From: Flavobacterium sp. Leaf82
GTDB taxonomy: Bacteria; Bacteroidota; Bacteroidia; Flavobacteriales; Flavobacteriaceae
Assembly (NCBI RefSeq): GCF_001422725.1
Contig: NZ_LMMA01000035.1
Coordinates: forward strand, 124,001 to 188,000
Reading direction: 5' to 3'
Length of the DNA stretch: 64,000 bases
In this document: piece by piece, positions 7,165 through 16,596 of the stretch
Layout of the letters: each line of letters opens with the position of its first letter
Numbering within the stretch: position 1 is the stretch's first letter
Notes under the pieces: model-generated
Seen by the model: only the letters and a program-made list of their open reading frames with translations
The model's database searches: none
What the model was told of the DNA's origin: nothing
Position numbers and translations under genes: made by a program

Positions 7165-8253
7165 TTATTCGTTTATGATATCGCCTTCTTTAGTTTCTTC
7201 GCTGGCAATTTTCACCAGTTTATCTTTCAGGTTCAAATCTCCGAAGATTTCAATTTTATCGTCGATTTCTCTTCCTCTTTTTACGTTTACTCTTGTTGCT
7301 TTGTGGTCGATCACTTTAATTACATACATACCTTCAGCAGAGCTCACCAATGCCGATTTTGGAATTACAAATGTGCTGTCTTTTGCGTTAAGCGGTAAAA
7401 GCACTTCGGCAACCATTCCTGGCAAAAGATCTTTTTTGGTATTAATAACGTCCATTTCTACACGCTCAGAACGTAACTTTAAATCTAATGCTCCAGACAT
7501 TCTGGTAATTTTAGCTTTAAAATTTTCAGGCAATGATTTTACATTAAAATTCATTTCGTCGCCCTCATGTAAATATCCTGTGTAAAGCTCAGGAACAGAA
7601 ACCGCCAAACGCAATTTATCCTGCTGCTGAATCGTCAATAAAGGCAAATCAGATCCTTTTCCTGCCGGACCAACAAACGTTCCTAAGTTTACGTTTCTTG
7701 CTGCTACAACTCCGTCAAAAGGAGCACGAATTTCAAGATAACCTCTCATAATCGACACTTCTTTGTGTGCTGCAACTGCGGCTTGATATTGTGCGTAATC
7801 TGAGTTTTTCTTTCCGTTTGCCATTTCTAAGTCATTTTTAGAAATAGTTCCTTCGACTTTGCTCGTTTCATACAAACGGTTGTAAGTACTTTTGCTTGTC
7901 GCATAAATGGCTTCCATTGATTTTAGTCTTGATTCGGCAGCAGCCAACTGAGAGCTGATTTCCGGTGCTTCAAGAACGATCAAAAGCTGTCCTCTTTTTA
8001 CTTTGGTACCAATATCTACTTTTAGCAATTTTACAAAACTGCTTACTTTAGCATATAAATCTACTTGTTGAAAACCAGTTAATTCGGCTGGTAAACGCAA
8101 CTCTGTCGTTAGTTTTTCTTTCTCTAAAGAAATGGTTTCTGTTTTAGGTTCAATTTCTGCAACAGGAGCTTCTTCTTTCTTAGAGTTACAACTAGTTAGA
8201 AAAAATACGGCTACAAAAAATAATGCGGTCGATTGTATAATGTTATTTTTCAT
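7165..8253 (-). CDS. RND efflux periplasmic adaptor (membrane fusion protein), lipoprotein
   Basis: A 362-residue adaptor of the AcrA/MexA (HlyD-like) family, linking the inner-membrane pump to the outer-membrane channel. The lipobox FLTSC places the acylated Cys at 22. A lipoyl-like half (LYAKVSSFVKLLKVDIGTKVKRGQLL) precedes an alpha-hairpin (about residues 85-150), the second lipoyl half (LEIRAPFDGVVAARNVNLGTFVG) and beta-barrel/membrane-proximal domains. The start overlaps the pump stop by 11 bp. It is the last gene of the tolC-pump-adaptor operon, followed by two terminators. The substrate is not predictable. Confidence 0.93.
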   Translation of the reverse strand: MKNNIIQSTALFFVAVFFLTSCNSKKEEAPVAEIEPKTETISLEKEKLTTELRLPAELTGFQQVDLYAKVSSFVKLLKVDIGTKVKRGQLLIVLEAPEISSQLAAAESRLKSMEAIYATSKSTYNRLYETSKVEGTISKNDLEMANGKKNSDYAQYQAAVAAHKEVSIMRGYLEIRAPFDGVVAARNVNLGTFVGPAGKGSDLPLLTIQQQDKLRLAVSVPELYTGYLHEGDEMNFNVKSLPENFKAKITRMSGALDLKLRSERVEMDVINTKKDLLPGMVAEVLLPLNAKDSTFVIPKSALVSSAEGMYVIKVIDHKATRVNVKRGREIDDKIEIFGDLNLKDKLVKIASEETKEGDIINE

Positions 8254-11200
8254 TTTTTGGATTTAATGATGAGATATAATGGATGCTTTCTTCGTCTTCA
8301 GGATCTAAGGAAACAGATTGTGTTGTTGTTTTTTCTTGTGCCCATGCAAAGATAAGCGGCAGGATTAGCAATACGGCAAAAGTCGAAAATAATAATCCGC
8401 CAATTACGGCTCTACCTAACGGAGAAACCTGATCGCCGCCTTCGCCATGACCAATTGCCATAGGCAACATTCCGGCAATCATCGCAACAGATGTCATGAT
8501 AATAGGACGAAGCCTTAAAGCCGCAGCTTCACGTGCCGATTCTAATGCATTACCATTTCGTTTTCGAAGTTGTTCAGCATTCGTAACTAATAAAACGGCA
8601 TTTGCGATCGAAACCCCAACAGACATGATAATACCCATATACGATTGTAAGTTTAGCGTAGAACCTGTAATAGTAAGCATTAATAAAGCGCCTAAAACTA
8701 CTGCCGGAACTGTTGTTAAAATCACTAACGAAACCTTGAACGATTGGAAATTAGCGGCTAACATTAAGAAGATTACAAAGATGGCAACCAATAATCCGAC
8801 TTGTAAACTGCTTAATGTTTCAACCAATACCTTACTCATTCCAATTGGGGTAATAAACAAACCACGTGGTAACTCTCCCAATGAACTAATTGTTGCATCT
8901 ACATCTTTTACTGCCGTACCTAAATCTGTCTGGCTAATGTTTGCTGTAACGGTAATGTATGGCATAGCCCCTAAATTGTCATTTTCACCACTTACAAATC
9001 CGGGTGTAATTTTTGCAACGTCGCTTAAAACCGGACGAAGCGAATTTCTTAATACCGGAATTTCTCCAATATCGGTTTTGCTTTTCATCTGGTTTAGCGG
9101 TACCTGAACCTGAACATTGTATGATAATCCGGCTCTTTCATCGACCCAGGTATTTTTCTCTGTATATCGTGATGATGAAGTCGACGCAACTAATGATCGT
9201 GATATATCGTTCATGTCAACGCCCAGTTCAGCTGCACGGGTTCTGTCGATATCAATATTCATTGCCGGATAATGAATGGGCTGACCAATTTGTACGTCTC
9301 TGAAATAAGAGATTTTCTTTAGTTTCTCTACTATCTGAGTTGCATATAACTCATTTCGTTTCTTGTCTTTTCCGGCAATACGAACTTCGATTGGAGTAGG
9401 AGATCCCTGGCTCAAAACTTTATCCGTCAATTCGATTGGCTCAAAAGAAAGTTTTACATCCGGAAGTACTTTTTTAATTCTCGCTCTAAAGTCATCCTTA
9501 AAGTCATCCATATCCGTATGATATTCTTTTAAACTCACCTGAAATACTGCTTCATGCGAACCTGCCATGAACAAATAAATTGGGTTAATCGAGAATAAAG
9601 ATGGGTGTTGTCCCACATAAACAGACGAAATTCCGATATGTTCTTTGCCCACCATTTTTTGCAATTCTTTCAAAACAATGATTGCTTTTTCTTCGGTACG
9701 TTCTAAACGGGTTCCGTCGGGAGCGCGCATTCTTAATTGAAACTGACTTGAGTTTACTTTTGGGAATACATCTTTTCCGATGAAATTAATAAAGAGAACA
9801 GCCAAAAGTGTAATTCCGATAAGGTAAACTAAAGCGGTTAATTTTTTATAAGGAAATAATCGATCCAGCGTTCTCATAAAACGGATTCTGAAACGCTCAA
9901 AAGCACCAATTTTTCCGTTGTTATTAGTATCTACTTTTTCAACATATCCTTTTTTCTGCGTAATCAGGTCTTTTTCAGATTCCGGTGTTAATCCGCAGGC
10001 ATTAAATTCTGCTTCATCATCCGTAATAGTAGGTTCATGTTCGTGTTTTTCATGTCCTTTCATCAGCCAGTTTGCCATTACAGGCACAAAAGTCTGAGAA
10101 AGTAAAAAAGAAATAACCATCGAGAATCCAATTGCTAAAGCCAATGGCAAGAACAACGCTCCCGGAATACCAACCATTGTAAAAGCTGGTGCAAAAACTG
10201 CCAAAATACATAGTAAGATCAATAATTTTGGCAAGGCGATTTCCTGACACGCATCCCAAATGGCGAGCGCCTTGGGTTTGCCCATATCGAGATGCTGGTG
10301 AATATTTTCGATTGTTACCGTACTTTCATCCACTAGAATACCAATTGCAAGAGCTAATCCGCTTAAAGACATTAAGTTGATCGTTTGTCCGAATAATTTT
10401 AGAAATAAAACCCCTGATATAATCGAAATTGGAATCGTTAAGATTACAATCAAAGCCGCACGTTTGTCGCCAAGGAAAAGCAATACCATTAATCCGGTTA
10501 AAACCGCTCCGATAATACCTTCTGTAATCAAACTTTTTACCGAATTAATCACATAAACGGACTGGTCAAATTCATAAGATAATTTTACGTCTTCCGGTAA
10601 TGTACTTTGAATTTTAGGCAACTCAGCTTTTAATTTCTGAACTACATCCCAGGTCGAAGCATCTCCGGCTTTTGCAATACTAATATAAACCGAACGTTTT
10701 CCGTTTACCAAAGCATAACCCTGCGTAATATCGGCACCATCTTTTACAGTGGCAACATCACCTAATTTTAAGTTTTGAACACTTCCTTTAAATAACGGAA
10801 TATTCTCAAAATCCTTAACTTCTTTGATCGTATTATTGGTTGGTGTAATGTAGTTTACATCGCCCATTCTCACGTTTCCTGACGGCGCCGTCTGGTTGTT
10901 GATACGAATCGCTTCTACAACCTGATCCGGCGTCATATTGTGCGAACGCAATAAATCCGGATCTACGTTAACCTCAATAGTTCTTGGGCTTCCGCCAAAA
11001 GGAGCCGGCGATAATAAACCGGGAATCGAAGTAAACGAAGCACGAACATAAACGTTGGCTAAATCCTGCAATTCGTTGTTTGAGCGTATTTTACTGCTCA
11101 AAACCAATTGACCAATTGGAAGAGAAGAAGCATCAAAACGAATGATAAACGGAGGTTGGGTTCCCGGAGGAAATGCTGCCTGAATCCTGTTCGAAAGTGA

Positions 11201-11527
11201 ACTTAATTCGGCTGCAGCCTGCGCCATATTTGTGTTTTCATAATAGGTTAATTTCATGATCATTAACCCTTGAATATTTTTGGTTTCTACCGATTTTACA
11301 CCATTGGCAAACGGTAAAATGTTGACATAAGTCTTAGCAAAATAAGCTTCCATCTGGTCTGGCGTATAACCTCCAAACGGATGCGCAATGTAGATAACCG
11401 GCAAGTTCATTTTTGGCAGGATATCTACCTTAATGTCCTGGATGGCACCAATTCCGAAGAAAAATAGACCCGCAACCAATACTAATATGGAGATGGGTTT
11501 GCGGAGTGCAAAACGTATTAAATTCAT
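8243..11527 (-). CDS. RND efflux transporter, inner-membrane permease
   Basis: A 1094-residue AcrB-like pump with the usual duplicated layout: TM1 at 11-30, a porter loop to about 330, TM2-6, a central cytoplasmic loop at about 485-560, TM7, a second porter loop, and TM8-12. In TM4 the proton-relay position reads GILVDESTVTIEN (D400-E401) instead of the AcrB Asp-Asp pair. In TM10 the text is VSIANAVLLV (972-981), without AcrB's lysine. The central loop is longer than usual and contains DTNNNGKIGAFE at 533-544, a textbook EF-hand loop. The gene lies 12 bp after the TolC-like gene and is coupled to the adaptor. Substrates are unknown; the family exports drugs, bile salts or metals. Confidence 0.94.
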   Translation of the reverse strand: MNLIRFALRKPISILVLVAGLFFFGIGAIQDIKVDILPKMNLPVIYIAHPFGGYTPDQMEAYFAKTYVNILPFANGVKSVETKNIQGLMIMKLTYYENTNMAQAAAELSSLSNRIQAAFPPGTQPPFIIRFDASSLPIGQLVLSSKIRSNNELQDLANVYVRASFTSIPGLLSPAPFGGSPRTIEVNVDPDLLRSHNMTPDQVVEAIRINNQTAPSGNVRMGDVNYITPTNNTIKEVKDFENIPLFKGSVQNLKLGDVATVKDGADITQGYALVNGKRSVYISIAKAGDASTWDVVQKLKAELPKIQSTLPEDVKLSYEFDQSVYVINSVKSLITEGIIGAVLTGLMVLLFLGDKRAALIVILTIPISIISGVLFLKLFGQTINLMSLSGLALAIGILVDESTVTIENIHQHLDMGKPKALAIWDACQEIALPKLLILLCILAVFAPAFTMVGIPGALFLPLALAIGFSMVISFLLSQTFVPVMANWLMKGHEKHEHEPTITDDEAEFNACGLTPESEKDLITQKKGYVEKVDTNNNGKIGAFERFRIRFMRTLDRLFPYKKLTALVYLIGITLLAVLFINFIGKDVFPKVNSSQFQLRMRAPDGTRLERTEEKAIIVLKELQKMVGKEHIGISSVYVGQHPSLFSINPIYLFMAGSHEAVFQVSLKEYHTDMDDFKDDFRARIKKVLPDVKLSFEPIELTDKVLSQGSPTPIEVRIAGKDKKRNELYATQIVEKLKKISYFRDVQIGQPIHYPAMNIDIDRTRAAELGVDMNDISRSLVASTSSSRYTEKNTWVDERAGLSYNVQVQVPLNQMKSKTDIGEIPVLRNSLRPVLSDVAKITPGFVSGENDNLGAMPYITVTANISQTDLGTAVKDVDATISSLGELPRGLFITPIGMSKVLVETLSSLQVGLLVAIFVIFLMLAANFQSFKVSLVILTTVPAVVLGALLMLTITGSTLNLQSYMGIIMSVGVSIANAVLLVTNAEQLRKRNGNALESAREAAALRLRPIIMTSVAMIAGMLPMAIGHGEGGDQVSPLGRAVIGGLLFSTFAVLLILPLIFAWAQEKTTTQSVSLDPEDEESIHYISSLNPKNEK

Positions 11528-11539
11528 TAGGATCTATAA

Positions 11540-12925
11540 TTAAAATTCATTTATAAATAAGTCAAAATTGCCAGTAGCAGCTACTTTTAGCAAAAACGAT
11601 TGCCATACATTATTATTCACGATATCGCGGTCGATTTCGGCACGGTTTAACGTATATAAAGTTTGGGTAATATCTGTAAGATCAGTCAATCCGTTTTTGT
11701 ATAAAGTCGATTTTTGTAAATACGCTCTTTTTGCTGCATCGACCTGAATTGGCGCTTCGGCAAAGTTTTCAAGCGTGATTTGTATTTTATCGTCGGCTAA
11801 TTTCAATTGAGATTTTAGTTCTCTGTCCGCCTGATTGTATTCTTCCTGTAATCCTTGCGAAACAAACTTTTGAGCACTTACTTGTTTGCTTGCCCTAAAC
11901 GGAGTCGTCAGGTTCCAGCTAATTCCAATTCCGACTAAATAATTGGTGCGATCCGGATTTACGCCATCCCAATAATTTCTATTAAAGGAAGTTTGATCCG
12001 TAATATAATCGCTATTAAATCCTGAAGCACGCGTTTGCAAAACACCAAAAGCGCTCATCGTAGGATAATAAAAACGTTTGTACAATTTTGCCTGCTGATT
12101 GCTGTAATCAATCTTCGTTTTGTAGAATTGCAATAAAGGATGCAAACTGTCTGAGGTTACAGTTCCTCTAAGAACTTCTTTCGGGATATCGTTTACAAAC
12201 AAGGTATCCGTTACAAAATCCTGAGGCGCAACGCCCATTAAATCAACTAGTTTGTTGTTTTGTTCCTTAACGAAGTTTCTCGCCAGATTCAGCGCAATTT
12301 TTGCTTTCGAAACTTCGGCTGTAGCCAATGTAGAATCGACTCCCGCCAATAATCCGTTTTTAACTCGTGCAACGGCAGTTTTCTTAAAAACTTCGGCACG
12401 GCTTAAATTCTTTTGTTGCGAAATCAATAATCTTTGGCTTGCAAGCAGATTCAAATAAGCAGCAGAAATTTTGATTTCCTGTTGAAATTGTTCTTGTTTC
12501 AAGTCATTTTCTTTTGCCTGAACATCTACTTTAGCTAAGTTGATTCTTTCTTTTGTTTTTCCAAAAGTGAAAAAATCCCAGTTCATATTGACCAGATACA
12601 ATGCTCCAAAAGCAGAGTTCCAGTTTTGATCCGGCAATGCAGGTCCGGACGAAGCGGTTCCTAAACCATTAAAACCATACAAAGCACCATTTTGCCCGTT
12701 GATGGTTCCGTAATCTTGTTGTGCCGATAAGTTAAGGTTTGGCAAATAATCACGCTTGGATTGCTTGAGGCTCTCGCGTGACGCATTCGTGTAATTGCTT
12801 TTTGCTTTAATGGAACCGTAGTTTTCTAAACCTGTTTTTATTGCTTCTTTTAAAGTCAGGTTTTGAGCATAACTACCACAAGCAAAAATCAAGAAAACTA
12901 ACAAAGTAATTTTTCTGAAGTACAT
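11540..12925 (-). CDS. TolC-family outer-membrane efflux protein
   Basis: A 461-residue outer-membrane factor with signal peptide MYFRKITLLVFLIFACGSYAQ. It shows the two repeated alpha-barrel segments of TolC proteins, for example LTLKEAIKTGLENYGSIKAKS near residues 23-43, long coiled helices at 125-240, and LTDLTDITQTLYTLNRAEIDRD near the C-terminus. It is the first gene of the RND operon (12 bp from the pump), which is transcribed away from a LytS/LytTR two-component pair. A TAATTTTG -7-like element (minus strand, 12959-12952) lies 27 bp upstream, but its -33 partner is poorly spaced. Confidence 0.93.
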   Translation of the reverse strand: MYFRKITLLVFLIFACGSYAQNLTLKEAIKTGLENYGSIKAKSNYTNASRESLKQSKRDYLPNLNLSAQQDYGTINGQNGALYGFNGLGTASSGPALPDQNWNSAFGALYLVNMNWDFFTFGKTKERINLAKVDVQAKENDLKQEQFQQEIKISAAYLNLLASQRLLISQQKNLSRAEVFKKTAVARVKNGLLAGVDSTLATAEVSKAKIALNLARNFVKEQNNKLVDLMGVAPQDFVTDTLFVNDIPKEVLRGTVTSDSLHPLLQFYKTKIDYSNQQAKLYKRFYYPTMSAFGVLQTRASGFNSDYITDQTSFNRNYWDGVNPDRTNYLVGIGISWNLTTPFRASKQVSAQKFVSQGLQEEYNQADRELKSQLKLADDKIQITLENFAEAPIQVDAAKRAYLQKSTLYKNGLTDLTDITQTLYTLNRAEIDRDIVNNNVWQSFLLKVAATGNFDLFINEF

Positions 12926-12983
12926 AAAATTAGTGGTATCAAATTATCTAACAAAATTATTTGTCTTGCTTGAATTTGGGCGT

Positions 12984-13036
12984 CAATAAATGATGTACTG
13001 CGATTATAAATGACCAATTGAATTTGTCATTTATTG
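12984..13036. promoter_or_regulatory. Palindromic candidate operator between the tolC-like and sensor-kinase genes
   Basis: TAAATGAC (13007-13014) and GTCATTTA (13026-13033) form a perfect 8-bp inverted repeat around CCAATTGAATT. CAATAAATGA (12984-12993) is also the inverse of TCATTTATTG (13027-13036). It lies in the only non-coding DNA between two divergent transcription units and could bind the adjacent LytTR regulator; this is inference. Confidence 0.4.
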
Positions 13037-13089
13037 GGAATTTAAATTAAAAATTAGTGGTTAATTTGTAGACTATTTAAATTTTAAAA

Positions 13090-14133
13090 ATGAATAAAAA
13101 ATTCGATAACATATTGGATAACAAATGGTGGCAGGAAATTGCCGTTGTTGCTTTTTCCTTTACCATCTATACGTTAAAAAATGACTGGATGTTATTTAGT
13201 TCTTTAGCGTCCATATTAATGGGTGTGTTTTTCTATTTTATTTTATACATGCACGCTCAATTCAACCGTTTTTTTCTTTTGCCAATTCTATTTAAAACAC
13301 AACGTCCTTTAACTTATATTTTTTTAACGCTTTTTGGAGTATTCGTTTTCTCTGTAGTTTTATACGAGATTATGATGCTCGATATGTTTAGTAATTGCCG
13401 TTTGTATCAAAACTCGCATCAACGCAGTTATATGTATCAATTGGCAAGTGTTTTGGGAACTTTGGTTTGTATTTTAAGTCCTATAATTGTATTTAAATTC
13501 TACAGGATTCATAGAAAACAAACAGATGAAGCTTTATTGTTTAATGAAATGCAGCTCAATTCGTTGAAAGGACAATTAAATCCTCATTTTTTATTTAATA
13601 CCTTTAATACGCTTTACGGTATAAGTCTTGAATTTCCGGAAAGAACACCGGATCTAATTATGAAAGTTTCACAGTTAATGCGTTATCAATTAGAGAGTAA
13701 CAGCAAAAAATGTGTTTCGCTGGAGGATGAACTGGAGTTTATAAACAGTTATGTTCAGCTGGAAAAAGAAAGGGTAGGATACCGTTGCGAAATCACATAC
13801 GATTGCAAAATAGATAACGAAAACGCCTATAAAGTTTCACCAATGCTGTTGATTGCTTTTATCGAAAATGCCTTTAAACACGGAACTTGCGCGATAGAAA
13901 AATGTTATGTGAGAATTATAATTACAGTAGAAAATGGGTTGTTGCATTTGCATGTTGTAAACTCAATTCCCACGAAAAAAACAGACGTGGTTTCGACCAA
14001 AATTGGATTAAAAAATACTATTGAACGTTTGAATCTTATTTATGGAAAAGACTATAAATTAGATATTCAGGACGAAAATAAAAACACTTACATTGTAGAT
14101 TTGAAATTGCAATTGAAAAAGTTTGTAGAATGA
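13090..14133 (+). CDS. Sensor histidine kinase, LytS/YpdA (His_kinase) type
   Basis: A 347-residue membrane kinase. The N-terminal 135 residues hold four likely membrane helices (about 16-30, 37-53, 75-92 and 117-138) with little extracellular sequence. The cytoplasmic part has the hallmark LKGQLNPHFLFNTFNTLYGIS, with the phospho-accepting H166, and an HATPase_c N-box MLLIAFIENAFKHG (N260). There is no separate HAMP or PAS domain. The stop overlaps the start of the response-regulator gene by 4 bp (ATGA). The position, divergent from the RND efflux operon, suggests it senses envelope stress or an exported compound and controls that operon. Confidence 0.94.
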   Translation: MNKKFDNILDNKWWQEIAVVAFSFTIYTLKNDWMLFSSLASILMGVFFYFILYMHAQFNRFFLLPILFKTQRPLTYIFLTLFGVFVFSVVLYEIMMLDMFSNCRLYQNSHQRSYMYQLASVLGTLVCILSPIIVFKFYRIHRKQTDEALLFNEMQLNSLKGQLNPHFLFNTFNTLYGISLEFPERTPDLIMKVSQLMRYQLESNSKKCVSLEDELEFINSYVQLEKERVGYRCEITYDCKIDNENAYKVSPMLLIAFIENAFKHGTCAIEKCYVRIIITVENGLLHLHVVNSIPTKKTDVVSTKIGLKNTIERLNLIYGKDYKLDIQDENKNTYIVDLKLQLKKFVE

Positions 14134-14834
14134 GAGAACCCAAAAAATGTATAATTGTAGATGATGAACCGGCAGCGCATTATGTGTTGGCGAATTACAT
14201 CAAGCAAAATCCGCAATTAGAGTTGGTTTTTCAAGGCTATAATGGCATCGAAGCAATGGATTATCTTCGGGAAAATCCTGTAGACTTAATGTTTCTGGAT
14301 ATTAATATGCCGGAGATTTCAGGAATGGAATTGCTAAAGATTATCCCAACACATCCTAAAACAATCCTGACAACAGCTTATTCTGAATATGCGCTTGAAA
14401 GTTATGATTATGGTGTAATAGATTATCTCTTAAAACCTATCTATTTTCCGAGATTCTTAAAAGCAATTGATCGTTTTTTTGCAACAGAAAGTACAAAAGC
14501 AAAAGCAGAAACAGAAGAAACAATTGTAAATTCTGTGAGTGTAAAAGTCGATGGTTATTTTATGGATATCGAATTAGACCAGCTTTTGTTTGCGCAGAGT
14601 TTTGGTAATTATGTGAAGTTGCACACGATAAAAAGAACATATCTGGCATCGATTACAACAAGTGAATTTGAGAAATGTCTGCCAGAGAAAAATTTCATGC
14701 GCATTCATAAATCATATATCGTAGCACTGGATAAAATAGAAACTACAGACAAAGATTTTGTGGTCATTAAAAATGAAAAATTACCGGTTGGGATTACCTA
14801 TAAAAGAGAATTATCTGACCGATTGAAGAAATAA
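14130..14834 (+). CDS. LytTR-family response regulator
   Basis: A 234-residue regulator. The receiver domain (1-120) has D11-D12, phospho-acceptor D57 in LMFLDINMP, the switch threonine in ILTTAYS, and K in DYLLKP. Residues 135-234 form the LytTR DNA-binding domain (VKVDGYFMDIELDQLLFAQSFGNYVKLHT; FMRIHKSYIVALDKIE). LytTR proteins bind pairs of short direct repeats and usually pair with LytS-type kinases, here the translationally coupled upstream gene. A terminator follows 48 bp later. Confidence 0.95.
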   Translation: MREPKKCIIVDDEPAAHYVLANYIKQNPQLELVFQGYNGIEAMDYLRENPVDLMFLDINMPEISGMELLKIIPTHPKTILTTAYSEYALESYDYGVIDYLLKPIYFPRFLKAIDRFFATESTKAKAETEETIVNSVSVKVDGYFMDIELDQLLFAQSFGNYVKLHTIKRTYLASITTSEFEKCLPEKNFMRIHKSYIVALDKIETTDKDFVVIKNEKLPVGITYKRELSDRLKK

Positions 14835-14881
14835 ACGTTAGAAATAAATTTGCTTACTAATTCAATTATTTCAAAAAAAAG

Positions 14882-14916
14882 AGCCTGCACAGATGAATTT
14901 CTGGCAGGCTTTTTTG
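14882..14916 (+). terminator. Rho-independent terminator after the two-component pair
   Basis: Stem AGCCTGC / GCAGGCT with an inner CAG/CTG extension, followed by T6. Confidence 0.8.
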
Positions 14917-14945
14917 ATTTTTGTATAATAGACAGATAAGTGAAT

Positions 14946-15006
14946 TTTTCGCTACGAATTCACGAACTATTATTTTTTATAAGATTCGTGAATTAGTGGT
15001 GTTTTT
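14946..15006. repeat. Palindromic extragenic element (ACGAATTCACGAA family)
   Basis: GCTACGAATTCACGAA and its mirror TTCGTGAATTAGTGG enclose about 20 AT-rich bases between convergent genes. It resembles the larger palindrome at 45393-45506. Confidence 0.5.
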
Positions 15007-15029
15007 TATTATTTCAAACAGTTATGAAG

Positions 15030-15749
15030 TTATGATATAACTTGTTGTTTCCAGACAGGAAGATTAACACCTTTAAAAACCAACCATAAACTAAGAGATA
15101 ACTCAGCAAGTAAACAAGGCATTAATATCGCAATACTCGAAAGTTGCGGGAATAGAATTAAAGCAAAACTGTTGAACAAGTAACAGATTCCTGCAATTGT
15201 CATTAAAACCCCAATTGCTTTAGGAAAATAACCTGATTTAAAAATCAAATAACCTTCAAACAGACATACAAATCCAAAAAAGATTAATCCTACGCCAAAA
15301 CCAAAATCGTGCAGTTTGATAGAAAGATAAGACAATGTATGCAACTGATCTGGTGTAAAAGATTTTAGATATGCAGCATCTCCAAGAAAAAATAATGCGG
15401 CTAAAAGATTTAATTTATTGGCAACCAATACGGCAGTTTGTATCAAATTAAAAGACAAATTAAGCAAAGCGAGTTTCTTGCTTACAGGTTTTAAAAGATA
15501 ATAAAGAATAATCATTACCGGAAGATCGCAAATTTGCATGATGAGATCCGCTGTGATTCCTATTTTCCATAAAAATTCGGCATGTATAATATTGTTTGCT
15601 GTGGCAGTTGCGTCTCCGGAAACGAAAAGTTTATTTCTGACAAATGTTTCTGCACAGAATCCCATTACTATGATAACGAGATATAATAGTCCGGCAATAC
15701 GGGCATAAAGTTGTGGTGAATTTTGAAAGTTCTTTAGGTTAAATTTCAT
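15030..15749 (-). CDS. DUF4386 family membrane protein
   Basis: A 239-residue polytopic membrane protein. After a short cytoplasmic N-terminus (NSPQLYARIAGLLYLVIIVMG, typical of DUF4386) come about six hydrophobic helices, near residues 14-34, 62-85, 95-117, 145-168, 175-198 and 203-228. The family is widespread in Bacteroidetes and Actinobacteria and has no established function. It is monocistronic and convergent with the LytTR gene. The sequence gives no sign of regulation. Confidence 0.8.
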   Translation of the reverse strand: MKFNLKNFQNSPQLYARIAGLLYLVIIVMGFCAETFVRNKLFVSGDATATANNIIHAEFLWKIGITADLIMQICDLPVMIILYYLLKPVSKKLALLNLSFNLIQTAVLVANKLNLLAALFFLGDAAYLKSFTPDQLHTLSYLSIKLHDFGFGVGLIFFGFVCLFEGYLIFKSGYFPKAIGVLMTIAGICYLFNSFALILFPQLSSIAILMPCLLAELSLSLWLVFKGVNLPVWKQQVIS

Positions 15750-15899
15750 TTTTTTAAGGTTTGGTTTTAACGTAAGACGCCTGACATTTAAAATTGTTAC
15801 TGCCTATTTTAACATTTTTTTATAATTTGATTAATACTTTAAAATAAAGTAGTAATTTTAATACGTTATTTTAAAGGTTATTAATTTAAAATTGGAATC

Positions 15900-16373
15900 A
15901 TGAAAAATATTTTCTTTGTTATTACCTTTTTATGCAGTAGTTTTTTGATAGGACAAAATGGAGTTTCTCCTGATAAAATAGTTACTCCGCCAGAAAAGGT
16001 TTTATATACTTTTCAAAATGAATATCCTGGCAAAATACCGGTTTGGACTATGAAATATGTGGGTGATGACGATGACGAAATTCGTTATGAGGCTAAATAT
16101 GTTACCGATAAAAAGGCAAAAGCACTAGCGGTTTATGACAATTTGGGTGTTCTTAAAGCCTATGAATTGCAGATTCCGTTAAGCCAGCTTCCGCAAAAAG
16201 CGCAGGCATATCTCAAGAAAAATTATCCTGCATCGGCAATTAAGGAAATAGCGGTTGTAGTAGACGACAAAAGCAAAACAACATATGAAGTAGGAATACA
16301 AAAAGATTCCAGATTTTATGATGTTGTATTCGATAAAAATGGCGGTTTTGATGTCATAGTCGAAAAAGATTAA
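15900..16373 (+). CDS. Secreted PepSY-like protein, paralogue 1
   Basis: A 157-residue exported protein with signal peptide MKNIFFVITFLCSSFLIGQ. The mature part has the layout of the PepSY-like (DUF2874) families of Bacteroidetes: PPEKVLYTFQNEYPGKIPVWTMKY, a strand-turn-strand with acidic cluster DDDDE, then LPQKAQAYLKKNYP and a final strand pair. Such small beta-alpha domains are thought to bind or inhibit partner proteins in the periplasm. The next gene is a paralogue (same order of motifs, about one third identical by eye), so this is a tandem duplication, although each has its own terminator. Confidence 0.7.
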   Translation: MKNIFFVITFLCSSFLIGQNGVSPDKIVTPPEKVLYTFQNEYPGKIPVWTMKYVGDDDDEIRYEAKYVTDKKAKALAVYDNLGVLKAYELQIPLSQLPQKAQAYLKKNYPASAIKEIAVVVDDKSKTTYEVGIQKDSRFYDVVFDKNGGFDVIVEKD

Positions 16374-16411
16374 TCCTGTATACTTACTAAATTCAATATA
16401 TTTAAAACGAG

Positions 16412-16442
16412 AAACCCGACATATTCTAAATGTGTCGGGTTT
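16412..16442 (+). terminator. Rho-independent terminator after PepSY-like paralogue 1
   Basis: Stem AAACCCGACA / TGTCGGGTTT with an 11-nt loop and a T-rich tail. The AAACCCGACA stem sequence recurs in the terminator at 59076-59108. Confidence 0.8.
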
Positions 16443-16596
16443 TGTTTTTATTGTTTTATCGTAAAAAATCACCTTCAAATTCATAATTATTTGAATATCA
16501 AACAAAATATTATTATAAGATTTTACCTACTTATAATTAGTGTGTTTGATTTTTTATTGCGTTATTTACGGAGATTAAATTTATGTATTTACTACT

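Noticed and set aside
8496..9107. 203-codon open frame antisense to the RND pump
   Set aside because: A shadow of the strongly supported pump gene; low-complexity composition and no domain.
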